A stretch of DNA of 64,000 bases. Source: Phlebopus portentosus. Taxonomy: Eukaryota > Basidiomycota > Agaricomycetes > Boletales > Boletinellaceae. The position numbers were made by a program, and so were the translations under genes. The stretch lies in the NCBI GenBank assembly GCA_037892935.1, contig JAYXKI010000009.1, positions 1,674,001 through 1,738,000 of the forward strand, given 5' to 3'. Below are positions 10,139 through 21,500 of this stretch, one piece after another. The notes under the pieces were generated by a model. The model searched no databases, had not been told where the DNA came from, and worked only from the letters and a program-made list of their open reading frames with translations. Numbering within the stretch: the first letter of the stretch is position 1; every line of letters starts with the position of its first letter.

Positions 10139-13100
10139 GATGTATGCGCGTACGATTAAGCGCATAGGGTTCGTAATATCTTATTTTTATCCTTATGCTT
10201 AACTGTATTTTTGGGTTGTTATTACCGACTGCGCAACATGATCTCTTCGGATGCAGCGATGTTGACCAAAGAAGATATCCTACTGATTTACTCCCGTGTT
10301 GAAAGCAGTGGGTTGATGAAGGTGAAAAACTCGCATTCCTTCCAAGCATATTCGTAATCAGAAGGGACCCCAAAATATCCCAAGGGTCGGTCCAAAGCCA
10401 AACTCAATATCTTGTTGCGTCCTTCTTTGTCGGCATTTTTCAACGTTATACTCGAAGCGACAAAGTTTATGCTTGTTCGTGGACCATAATTTACACGCGG
10501 AATTTGATACAAGGTTGCTGGGATCATCCGGACTTCGAGGCATGCAACTGTTTGGAAAGCATACCGACTCTTACTAGTAAAGCAAGACCAGGAGTGAGAG
10601 AAGATCCCAGCTTTCTTGCGTGCCTTCATCATTGCTACAGTTCAGCTGCAGCAAAAATCAGCAAAATCAGATATTATCAGAAGAAAAGTAAGTGAGTGGC
10701 AACGTACCAGCAATGATATCTGATGGCCTGAGTAATGCGGGATCATTTATTGAGAATGTGCTCAGTCTTATGAATGTAGTAGAAGACTCATATTCGTGTA
10801 CCTATTGAGAATGTGCTACAATGAATGTAAGGATATAATACTGAACGCAATAGTCAAGGATGCCTCACCTCAGTCTTATGAATGTAGTAGAAGACTGAGG
10901 TGTTACAACTAGCGGCTGGTCGTTTATAGAGAAAAAAAAACAGATAAGGAAAAAACAGTCCAGACATGAATCCGACGACCACGACGATCAATTCTCAACA
11001 TCATTGTCAGAGATTTTCTCAAAACGTTATTATTGACTTCGGTGGGTGTGAAGAGACACCTATCTAGTTGTGCTGCCTTGAACTCTTCATCCTTGTCTTC
11101 TCGACCTCTTATATTGCAGGAGTAACATTAGCACTCCCTTCCGAATCTATGGCTGAAGGTACCCGCAACCGCCATGGTGCCATTTTGGGACCTCGGGTTG
11201 CTCTGAACCATCGGCCTCATCAGAATTATCACCAGCTTCACACACCATTTTCCTTTTGAAATAGGACCACATGGCGCTTTGGATTTCGAGCCAAGCATAT
11301 TCTATACATGAATGCGGGGTCTGAATGGTATTGAAGGCACGACGTATGAGTGAAATATCATGATGGATCAATACAAGATGAATGAGCAAAACATCAGCAA
11401 AAAGGCTACAGAGTTGTATTAGTGGTGATAGGCAACGGTCATGCAACTCGCGATCGTTCCCACGATGCCAGTTATAGGAAATCCTGTCGGAGCTTCAAAA
11501 AAACTTGACAAGGATTTCAGAAGAGAATGTGTAGGCTTACACAACATCATGTAGACCATAGCAAAGCATGAAATATATGTATTTGACTACTTAGAACACT
11601 TGTCCGGAAGTAGAATTTTTTTAAATGCAAAAATCGGCAGAATTTAGCATTAAAAAGGTATAACATGTACAAAAATCAGTCTTTACAATAAACATTCTGA
11701 CATTTTGTTCCCGGGCAATTGAAGGAATGCATATGGAAGAGAAATGTATGCAGAAAAAATGGCACTATAATCTGTCTCAATCATCAAAACATTCAAAGAG
11801 AAAGAAGTCGAGCAGTACCCAGAAATAGCAAAACTTGATCACGTGATGCATTAGTAGCTGATTGACCAGACCTACTGAGAGCTTGCTCAAGTGATCAAGG
11901 GAGTTTTTGTACAGTAGATGAAGCATAGATGTATCCAAACTCTCTGAATCAACATGTATTTTGTGTATGGGCAACTTGAATTATACTATATTGCATTTTC
12001 AAGCAATATTAAAGAGGTTTACAAAGAAATTGATACCTATGAGTTCCATACTGGGATCCCTTGGAACTTGGAATTGAAAGCCTTTAGAAGCATAGAATCA
12101 CACAGTATAAGTACCCCTGAGAGAAAGGAAGCCAAATCTGACAGTTTAAGAACAAGAGTAATCATGCAAAGCCTATAACCAACAATTCAACCAGTCTGCA
12201 TATGAGTTATCCAAAAACTAATTAGCTGAGCTTAGTTCTCAAGAGTCTTGACAGTAGTAATATCAGGATCAGACACCAATTGAATGCTATGGCAAGAATT
12301 CTGAATGACTGACACTGTGATTCAATTTCTGACACGATGTGGATGAAGGAGAGACCCTTTGTAAACCACGGAGTACATGCCTTGCTAGATATGGTAAGTT
12401 TTCAAACTCCGCCCAAAATTTCTGGGATCGCGCGTTACATGACCATTGCCGATCACCAGTATTAGATTACAAACAGATCCAATCAATTACATAATATACA
12501 GTTTACTAAAAGAGCACAAGAGTTGGTAGGTGACTTCTGAAAACGACAAGAATGCACAAGCTACTGCAATGCTAGGCCAGTCCTATAGATATAGCAAGAA
12601 TAGCGGCTATTGTAAGGTGTGAAAGTTTGCTAGGCGACTCTGTAATTGATAAGCAACTGCAAGGCTTGCAGTTTGTCTCATTGTTGTGGTATATTATAAG
12701 TTAGTACCGGCCAATACAAGATATTGCCAGTCGGGTAATTTCTCGTATGAATGGCCATTTAATTACAATAAGTGCAGTTAGAGTGAGCAACTAGCCAGCG
12801 AGCTATCATGAGCAACAGCGAGTTGGACACTTGAGGCAGCAGGCAGTAATGCAGAGAAAGCATCATCGGATCGAGTATTCATTACATATGGATCAAGAAA
12901 GCAAACCGATAATAAGTCTACCCCCTTTTCTTGTCTGAGACATACTCCCGGGGCATCCAAGACAGTTCCCGAGCTCGAACTGAACCCCGAAATCCAACAG
13001 TCTTGATTGACACAACAAAGCTAACCAAGCCGCTGTGGCCGTAGGTTCTCAGCAGCAGAAAGAGACTTCACCTGTGACAAATGAGTCATTTGGTCAAAAT

Positions 13101-13261
13101 TTCCATCTGAGAGCCAGAGCACCGTCAAGCCCTGCTGTTGTATCTTTAGATGATTACAGACGAACGGGTTCAAAATATTTTTAGGGACATGGACAGGTTT
13201 CTTGAAACGGACAAACATCCTAAAAATTGGACATAGGAGCATGTAGGCAGTACTCGAAATA
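10139..13261. other. Gene-poor AT-rich stretch with small repeats
   Basis: This 3.1 kb between the amylase and Crinkler genes shows no complete gene. Minus-strand frames at 10288-10632 and 11147-11446 read like decayed protein fragments (for example SCIEYAWLEIQSAMWSYFKR) that I cannot assign. A cluster of direct repeats with a perfect hairpin lies at 10749-10902. Base composition is AT-richer than the flanking genes. The rest looks featureless. Confidence 0.5.
10749..10902. repeat. Direct repeats with a perfect 12-bp hairpin
   Basis: A 28-nt segment beginning CTCAGTCTTATG occurs at 10761-10788 and again at 10869-10896. A second unit, TATTGAGAATGTGCT, occurs at 10748-10762 and near 10804-10818. 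The second 28-mer is part of a perfect inverted repeat, CACCTCAGTCTT (10866-10877) against AAGACTGAGGTG (10891-10902), with a 13-nt loop. It resembles the remains of a small hairpin-forming element. No coding sequence is involved. Confidence 0.75.
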
Positions 13262-15698
13262 TCACGGTCCTTGTAGACTCATCCAAAGCGCTTTGTCATC
13301 GACACCCAAGACGTATTGATCAACCCTTTGTCTCCACCTTCCTGCTTGAGAAGCAGGTGTCCACGGCTGCTCTGTAAGGTCATTCGCTTCCTTTTCAGGA
13401 ACAATAAAGACCAATTTCCATTTCACCTTATTCACGGCATCGACTTTCCACAATTGGTTCACGAAACCAGTCTTGATCGGGTGACGATCGGCGACAGTAA
13501 ACTGGAACAGGATAACGCCACTAGTACGTTTCTTGGAGTCTAATTCGAGAGCAAAGGAATCAACCCCAGGCAACCTCGTCGAGAGTGGTCGATAGTAAGC
13601 GAACGATTTAATATCTTTTTTCAACCCACTGAAGTCGACCATCTCCGAAAGATGCGACAAATTCAAGTCTATCTTTTGATTCGGATTGGATAGCGAGCGA
13701 ATTCTGAATGTCGACATCCGCGATTTGAACAGCCATCTGTGTCCAGCCCCTTCGAACAAAAGGCCAGCGGCGGATCGTGTAGCTTGGACGTTCATGAGCA
13801 TATGAAAATTTTTCTCCATAGAGGCCGCCATTTCAATCTTCCTCTGGTCCATGAGCATTTCGACGATCGCCTTAGAAATGATTTTGCTCGTCATGTCGCA
13901 TCGATCGCACTGTCCAATGGCATCCACGCTAGGATTTATTTCCACGAGATAACTGCTTATTTCGTCCTTGAATTCTTTGTCGACCGGCAATAACAAGTCG
14001 CTCGTATTGCAAGTTTGAACGGCGGTCAGCGTCGCTTTTTCGAGCATCCGCTCGTTCATTTTCAAAAGATGTCTTGCTGACCCTCCATACTTTAGGAAGG
14101 CAGAAGACAATTCGACGTCCGAACGTTGAACGCTAGCCATATTGCTAAAATAGGATCAATATAGCAGACGAGAAAAAAATAAAAATAAAATATAGCTACC
14201 GCGAAATGAATATCTCCTCCCATGTCCATGTCTTCATAACAAACACTTCCGGAATTTTTTCCTTCTGCCAGTGTTTCCATCGGCTTGATTTGGGCGAGGA
14301 CGCCACTACGGTACGCCAATTTCGTATTGAAGATGGCGAAGGCTGGTTGCTACTCAAATCGAACAAAATAAGAGCATCTGGGTCACGATCATCCGTAATA
14401 TGTCCCGCGGCAGCAGAAATAGTTTCATTCGGAATCCAGAAAGCACCGTTATCTTGAAACAAGTAGCGTCTCGTGGGTGATAAAGAGAAGATCGTGCGTC
14501 TTCCGGAAGAGAGGCGCTTAAGGAGACAGTACGAAAAATACACCGTTTTCCCTGGTCATGAAGAATTGATTAAACTACTCTGAAAAAAAAAAGGTGAAGC
14601 GTACCGATTCCTGGCTGGCCTATGAGTAAGACATCTTTGCGTCCTGTCTTAGCTTCATCATCGGAACGTATGAGTTTGTTCAGAAATTCATCGAGTTCCT
14701 CATATTCCTTGCGTATCAGGATTTTCGTCACAAATACTTCGGCTAGTTCAGAAGACCAACCAGGGAGCTCTGCCAAGTCCAGAAACTTGGCTTCGACTGT
14801 CGTTGGGTGATCCAAATCGTCTGATTCAAACGACATCCCGTATGAATCGGGAAAGCTGGAGAGGTCGACGTCAGGGACTAAATGAGGTTCTTTACGGATC
14901 ATTTGCTCCAAGTTCCCTTTCCTCCAGAAGTTACTATACAGCAGAAACGAAAGTCGGTGCTCTGAATTTGTTTCGTGTTCGTCCAGAGGTACGACTAGAA
15001 AACACAATTATGAAAGATCAGGTACATGGAAGTTCACATTCACGGGCGAATGCTGACCTCCACTGGATTGATAGACATCGTAGCTCTGGATTCCGTCACT
15101 AAGTCTCGGACGTTTGGCAGGAATAGTTGCGACCCCTAAGCAGCGAATAAGCCAACAGAAATAAAGTACAAGGAATCAATATAGCAGATGTTTTCTGGAC
15201 TAGATCTTCAGTATTCGAAGCTAAAGGAGCTTTAGAGAAATACGAAACATGAACGGATGACGAAGGACGTAATGGGGGACACCGAAGTGAGTCTAGGAGT
15301 CAAGCTAGATACCAGCTTGAAAAGAGGAAGAAACGAGACGCACCGGGGACCTCGGTAAGCTGCAAGAGTAGAATCTCACCGCGGGAGAGGCGGAGTGACG
15401 TTATCTCTTGTCCGGCGCCAAGCTCTTCGGTCTTGGTCTCGTCAGTGAGGTCGACGTTACTCAAATTCTTCTTTAATTGCGCCCTGTTCACCTCTGCGAG
15501 CAGTTTTGGGTTTATGCATCTCCACACGGTGAGCATTGCAGGAACGACGTGCTCGAGGACATCTGGTCGCAATTCCTTGATCTTCATCTTCAGGTCGTCA
15601 ACGTACGCGTCATGGGGGACTTTGATGGAAAACACGTCTCCGAAGACAGCCTTCTTTTCGTGGTCGATAAGGAGGCACCAGACTCTGTGATCCGACAT
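13262..15698 (-). CDS. Crinkler (CR/RHS-type) protein: ubiquitin-like header, P-loop NTPase, nuclease-like tail
   Basis: Complete 685-aa Crinkler-type protein. Exons (minus) are 15698-15344, 15135-15058, 14994-14605, 14551-14200 and 14144-13262 (2058 nt); introns are 208, 63, 53, 55 and in phase. Residues 1-118 form the header, starting MSDHRVWCLLIDH and holding LTVWRC, the usual fungal Crinkler pattern. A short linker AKRPRLSDG could be a nuclear signal. The NTPase has Walker A GQPGIGKT (residues 270-277, split by intron 3) and a Walker B-like ALILFDLS. The last third carries LLFEGAGHRWL, DSFALEL and FQFTVADRHPIK, the pattern of the restriction-endonuclease-like domain in this family. Known relatives occur in oomycetes and many fungi, some acting on host nuclear DNA, others probably in conflict between nuclei or hyphae; the role here is inference. 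The start at 15698 fits the family; an upstream in-frame ATG at 15833 would add 45 residues. A broken header copy lies head-to-head to the right. Confidence 0.88.
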
Positions 15699-15869
15699 GC
15701 TGACCGTCGAGGTGGTTGTCGTGGCTAGTGGCAGAAACGAGTTGGTGGCTCGTAAGATTCTTAGTAAGAAGGGAACAAGGTTCGAGTTCACATGACGGGT
15801 CTTGGCATCAGTCACGCGACTCCCGAGCACCAATTTTTTGACGTCCTTCCCTTCAGATCAGAATGGACC

Positions 15870-16103
15870 TACTTGTGAGTAGTAGTAGTAGCCGGAAGTG
15901 TCCCACCCTGTTCATAACGAGCAATCGTAGACTTCAGCGTGTCCCTCTCTTTGATATAAGCCTAAATTGTCGCCTGGTAGCTGGCAGGCTTGGGTACTCT
16001 CATGTTCAGCCTCGGCAATGTCATGATATTGCCTCGTGCGTCTATCTCCTCCATTTGCGTCTTGTACTCCTGCTCGGCATTTTCCATTCTGGCAGGAATC
16101 CCC
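15870..16103 (-). pseudogene. Coiled-coil protein fragment with internal stop
   Basis: Read on the minus strand from about 16103, one frame gives a charged coiled-coil-like stretch (MENAEQEYKTQMEEIDARGN, then LPRLNMRVPKP), an in-frame TAG, then AYIKERDTLKSTIARYEQGG. It is sandwiched between the two Crinkler headers. I do not recognise the family. Frame continuity on both sides of one stop suggests a recently broken exon or a pasted fragment. Confidence 0.45.
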
Positions 16104-16104
16104 C

Positions 16105-16504
16105 GGATCGACGCTCACCGTGTGGAGATGCACGGACTCCTCGAGTTGACTTTGGCGAACATAGACCCCGACAACTTTAATGACCGACTCAACGAGGTCT
16201 TCTCCCGCGACAAGGAGAATGTCAAGAAGCTCAATTTGATGCAGGGGGTGGAACAATTCAAAGGCGAGATACTATTTATCGAGTTTCCCGGTGCGTCTCG
16301 CTTCTTCCTCTTTTCAAGCTGGTATCTAGCTTGGACTCAATTCCCTGTCCCTCAGTTTTGAACAAGTCACGCCATCCTGTCTCGGATGAGCTGTCATTTG
16401 TTGCCTTCATTATTTCTACTGCTAACAAACTGCATTCAGCTAAAAAACGCAAGCGTGATGATACGGGGCAAGAGTCTGAGGGCGATGCTTACGACTTTAG
16501 ATAG
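16105..16504 (+). pseudogene. Truncated, frameshifted Crinkler header copy with basic tail
   Basis: The frame after about 16105 begins STLTVWRCTDS, matching LTVWRC of the neighbouring Crinkler header, then shifts by one base near 16140 into TLANIDPDNFNDRLN and GEILFIEFPG. That ends at a donor (exon end 16290) in the same place as exon 1 of the intact gene. The next exon is 16440-16504 and codes AKKRKRDDTGQE to a stop, a nuclear-signal-like basic tail, so this copy was a short header-only type. The first 45 bp or so of the intron (from 16291) are nearly identical to the intron of the opposite-strand gene, pointing to a recent inverted duplication. The 5' half of the header is gone. Confidence 0.7.
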
Positions 16505-16884
16505 GACGAATTGTCATCTGTCCTGTAGTTTACTTGTATGAATTCATTGAGTGAGCTCTGGTGCATCATCCACAGCTTTGTGAACTTCATTTATTGCAGC
16601 TAATATGTACTCCGTAATCAATGTCTGGATCCTTTAGTCATGTACTTAAGGATCAGTATCACAGTCAAATACATTAGCTGGTCACATCTTTTGTTCGGAA
16701 GATCTGGACACGTGTTATATAGTCTGTGTGTAGAGTCGACCAAGTAGAGAAAGAAAAGTCAAATTGAATTGTCTTCTCTCACCGTTATACACATTCCAAA
16801 AGGGATATGCAAGGTCAGAATGCTAATCTAAGTCGACGAGTGACAAGACATAACAAGTGGATCGGTACAAACTGCTTTCAGATC
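16505..16884. other. Intergenic, nothing recognised
   Basis: A 380-bp AT-rich spacer between the Crinkler remnant (+) and the CSE1-like pseudogene (-), so it is a region between two 3' ends. No repeat, RNA gene or coding signal was seen. Confidence 0.6.
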
Positions 16885-18240
16885 CTATAACCTGACGCGA
16901 AGAGATTCTGAACGAAAGCAATCGACTGCTGCGTCCTCCATACCATGACTTGCCACTTGGACAAGCGAACGGATGCATGGCTCTCTGGTCACGGTCGACA
17001 CGAGCGATTCTCCTACAAATGCCCTAGAATTGCTTACTTCACTAACCGAGTCTGCGGGGAGACCCTCGCTTGCAGCAAGTTTTGAGTAAGCGGCTTGGTA
17101 TCCTGCACCTTGCTCCTCGAAGTCAATCGTTCGCAGAACCTCATCGGGATCTTCCGCTGCAGTCGTCTGTGCACTTTGTAGATGCTTGAATTCACTGAAG
17201 AGCTTTGCGAGTTCAGAAAATGCAGTCGGCCTGAGGATTCTTATCAACAGATTGACGAAAAAGTTCACCAATGCGTAACAGCTGGTTCAGAGAGCGTAAT
17301 GGGGTTGCTTATTAGCATTTTCGTCATGCCAATGATGACGACTTTTCTGTCTTTGGGAGAATTCTGTGCACCTGCGGCACGATGACGTTCCCCAGCAATT
17401 GCGACCATAATCTGAAGTGGTCAGGTCAGAAAGAAACGAGGCAGATTATTGCCATACAACACTTACTAAGGCTGCACCCCTTCTATTGCACGGATAAGGA
17501 AATCCAGCGTCAGTCCTTCCACATTTATAGCCATCGTAAACAAGAAGTGATAGATTAACTGATATACGTAGTTGTCCATACAAGCAGTTTGCAGCCGAGT
17601 CAGAAGCATGGTTACGATGCTCTTCATGTACTGGTCAAGTGCTGGCGGTGGAATGTGTCGGACTATCGCTTGAAGCAGTTCAAAGCCCCAAGTATCATCG
17701 ATTCTCGACAGGATTAGTTTCTGATGCACAACGGCCAGAATGCTTGTAAATTGTCCCGTGCTTGCTAATACTGTGGCTTCTGTACGCAAGAAAGCTTTTA
17801 GGAGTCGAATGAGTCCAGGAATACTTCCTTTCTGCGCCCAGCTTGACAGCTGCAGAAGGAATGGTAAAAGCGACCGGTGATCGGCAGGAATTCCTCCACA
17901 ATGTAGTTCCAGCATCTGTGAGATAATTTGGAACACATGAAGAGTGAATTCTACCGAGCAGTCAGTATGTGGTCAGGAAATACGCAGGGGTGTTGATGGC
18001 TAATGATCGATATCCTGTTGTAAGTGTAAGATAATTGTGAACAGTCCGAAAAGATCGTACTAGACCTGTGTGTAGTTTCATCGGGGTTGCTTTTGACCTT
18101 CGAGAAAAATATTTTTGTGGAATCTCCATGCCTACGAAGCTTATTAGAGCAGGTATGCTTTCAAAATTTGGATTGCTCGGACTCTTCGTGATTGCTCCAA
18201 GAATGCCAATCAAACGTTGCAGAAGATTTTGATAAGTAGG
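16885..18240 (-). pseudogene. CSE1: Truncated, decayed copy of exportin CSE1 (importin-alpha re-exporter)
   Basis: Minus-strand fragments follow the C-terminal third of Cse1/CAS, the karyopherin that returns importin-alpha to the cytoplasm: LIGILGAITKSPSNPNFES near 18215, LFGLFTIILHLQQDID near 18030, then FTLHVFQIISQML through KGSIPGLIRLLKAFLR, WGFELLQAIV and MAINVEGLTLDFLI (17945-17466), LWSQLLGNVIVPQ and KDRKVVIIGMTKML (17415-17285), and IDFEEQGAGYQAAYSKLAAS to a stop at 16885. Decay is visible. One base is missing between VHRILPK and DRKVV (about 17355), the exon junction after GVQP gives a stop, a TGA follows EPAVTHW, the frame breaks after LQQDID with no usable donor, and four residues are missing after NPNF. 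Intron positions remain, so this is a DNA-level duplicate, not a retrocopy. The first two thirds are absent; upstream of 18240 homology fades. Confidence 0.8.
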
Positions 18241-18500
18241 ACGCGGGTGTATAGAAGTGCTCTCACTCCTGAATCTGAATGATGCATTGTTTCAACTTCT
18301 TCAGAAAGAAACATTGTTGCCAAGAAGGTTGTGTAAACCACATTGCCACGCGAAAGAAGCGTCGCATATCTGATACTCAGTGTTTCCTTCCGTCGTGCAC
18401 CCCAATGGATTGCACCCGAACTGACTCGAGAGGATTGCAATATACCAGATACACAAATATTCAATTGGTCAACGCACGGCCACGCACAACCTAATCGGAA

Positions 18501-21500
18501 TCACCCCATCCCACCAACAGCCAACTCTCGCATCCTTTCCTTCGCCCGTTCAGCCGCTGCGTCATACGCATAATGGATCTTGGGCTTCCAGCGGTCGTGA
18601 TCACGGTCCGAATCGTTATCCGGATCGTTGTCGAGATCGGTGTTGTTGACGTCGAGCTCCAGTGAGCGGAATTCTGAGTGCAGGTCATCGAGGTGTACAT
18701 GTGCATCGCCGTTCGATGTACCAAGAGAACCTGAAACGACAAGGAAGTGATCAACAACTCTGAAAGAATACCCGGATCAATAAGTGAGACGAACCGGCGC
18801 GCAAGTCTTCTTCCGCCATTCTTCTCTTGCCTGCTGCTTTCTCGCTCAGCGTTGGTAGCTCGGTCGACTCCGGTCTTACGGGGTCGTTCTGTACAATGGC
18901 GGCACTGCGAAGTACTGTCTGGTCGGACGTGTCTCTCTCTATTTTCGGATTCACGGCTACTGCAGTTGTGTTGACGTCTACGCTGCTGCCCAGACTTGTG
19001 TCAACTGAAGCAGCTCCTGAGTGTACGATGGAGTTCGGTCGAGAGGCATTGATAGGCGATGAAGTACGCGAGTGGACCCCCGCCCCTGCTACTACAGCCG
19101 CCACGGCGGCAGCGGCGGCCGCAACTCCGGAAGGTGGAGGTGAGCGTGGACCATGTAAGGGCCGATTTGGAGCTGGTGCGAGGTGGCCTTGGTTGTGACC
19201 GTGCCCGTGCGTATTAAAGCTATGTGAACTATCTGAGCCGGAGAGATGCTGCTGTGGTGGCGGCGATTGCAATTGTGCGAATTGTTGGTGGTATAAAGCA
19301 GCTGCAGATAGTGGCATGGTATCGGCGGTAGTGTGCTTGTCCGATAAAGATAGTGGAAGGTTAGACAGATGAGAAGTCTGCGAATTCATGAGGAAGCTTG
19401 ATGGTGATTGAGAACGTGAGCTTGACGGTGCGAGTGAAGGGGCAGCGAGGAAACTGGATGCCTCTCCGCTAAGCTGGTGATCCTGAGCGGTATAATTAGC
19501 TGGGCCATGATAAAAGAGGTTCTCAGTGTCACGCACTATTGATGTCGCTCGTATCTCCACCTTCGACCTCTCCCTCGCCTGCCTCTCTGCTTCGCTCTCA
19601 ACTCCAATCCTTTCAATGTCTCCATATATGCGTAAAATCTCTGCCAGCTCCTCGTTAGCAAGTAACAGGTCTGCCAAAAGCTCTTCTTCTCGAGTCAATG
19701 GTAATTCATCTCCATTCTGTAAGGCTTCGGATCCGAGAGTTTCAAGCTGGCGCATGCGTGACCTCTCTGCGCCTGCTGAGGCCCAAGGAATCTGTGCCTG
19801 AATGAGTTCTTGTGAGGCTCGACACTTTGCGTAGAACTCCTGTATGGACGGGATATATAAAATCAACAAGGGCTTAGGTCCAGAACAAGCAGTATGCACG
19901 AACCTTGATGATGTCCTTCTCCTTCAAGTCATCCGGCGTCGCAAATGTCAGCGCTTCATTCAAAAGTTGTGCGTTCCCGCGTCCGATTTGGCATTCCTGG
20001 AATAGGCGACGGATATCCTCGTCCACAGGTATGATTCCAGTACGAGAAGATCGACGTTCGCTCATCGGAGGATGCAACTGTCAAAGTATCGTAAGATCAA
20101 GACTGACGACCGACAAGAAAACAACAGGAATCACCCTATGACGGTCTCCTTCTCCATCGGGATGTGAAACAACGGGTTGAGAGTGGAACATCGGATTGTC
20201 CATGGACAACAGCATGCCCTAGCATCAATGAATTTTCAATCGAACTTATCGTCCAGAATCAAGTTTGCTCACTTCATCCGGTAGCATCTCAGGCTTCACC
20301 TTCCGCCACACTGTCCTGAAGTTCTCCCGCTTTGATGTATCCTTACCACCTAACATTTGCAAAGACCAGTGCAATGTATTAGTGTCCTGTATCTCACTCT
20401 ATGAGCATGAGAGAGACCTACCCTTTTGGTTCGCTAAGTAAGCTGCAGCACCGAGGACTTCGATGAGACGGTCACGAATAATTGAGGAGCGCGTGTGGAG
20501 GATGACTTCCTCGACTACGTCCAGGAACTTGCGCGAACTTGTCTGGGCTTTGATACATCAGTCTCGATGTACACGAACGAATAGAGAATATGTAGGCGAG
20601 AAACGGATTGAGCTTCCTCTCAATGATTCGAGAACCAAGATGGCCGAAGAAGACGAGTAAAAGAGGGAAATGCAACATACTGATGAAGAAATCCGACGCG
20701 TTTTGTAGCATGACAGCCCATAACTGAAAACGTGACTGGTCAGAATTTTCGTGAATCGACAACCAACCTCAAATCACTCACCGTGATTGCACCCAACTGC
20801 TCAGATGGTCTTGCATATCTGAGTGAAGATAGGTTTGGTTAGAAGACTTCAGAACACCGAACAAAAAAAAATCACGCACTTAAGCTCCTTGCGTAAAGCC
20901 TTAGCTATACTCTTCGCATTCGCTTCACCGTCCTTCACGTCTCTTCCTTCTTTACCGACTTTCCTCTCCTTTCCTTTCGTCTGCTCGCAGAGCTCGAGAG
21001 CGAGCGCCCAATCGATGCCTTCCTGGCTTGGGGAGACGAACAGACCGACCATACGTGCAAGTGGGTCGGCTCCGCCGCTTTGCGAGAGAGCCTGGGAGGA
21101 TGAAATCGTTATGGGTGCGTTGATAGCGGGTGTCGAGTGATATGCGACGTCGTGAGCAGGGAGGATTGGTAGTGGTATATCGTTGTACGAGTGAATTGGA
21201 AGAGGCTGGTGTTGGTTGGCATGAAGGGGAACAGGAGCAGAGATGTCGAGTCGGGGAGGCACATGTGGAGGATGAGGTTGCGAGGGTGGTAAAGTGAGCG
21301 GGTCGATGGTCGTGTCGAAGTCCTTCTTGCTTTTCGAACGGTCTTTCTCTTTGTCTTTATCCTTGCCAGTAGAGAAGATGTTCGTCAAGAATTGCGCTTT
21401 CCAATCATCCTTCTCCTTTTTGTCTTTTCTTTCTTTCTCTGTTCCTCTCTCGTCTTTCCCGACGCCGCCGCCTTCACGCTTTGAGTCTCCAGTGTCAGCC

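Noticed and set aside
10288..10632. Minus-strand frame with VNYGPRTSINFVASSI and YFGVPSDYEYAWKECE
   Set aside because: It reads somewhat protein-like, but I found no family, no splice partners and no conserved start; it is left as a possible remnant only.
16885..18240. CSE1 as a working gene
   Set aside because: The N-terminal two thirds are missing and the remaining exons cannot be joined without a frameshift and stops.
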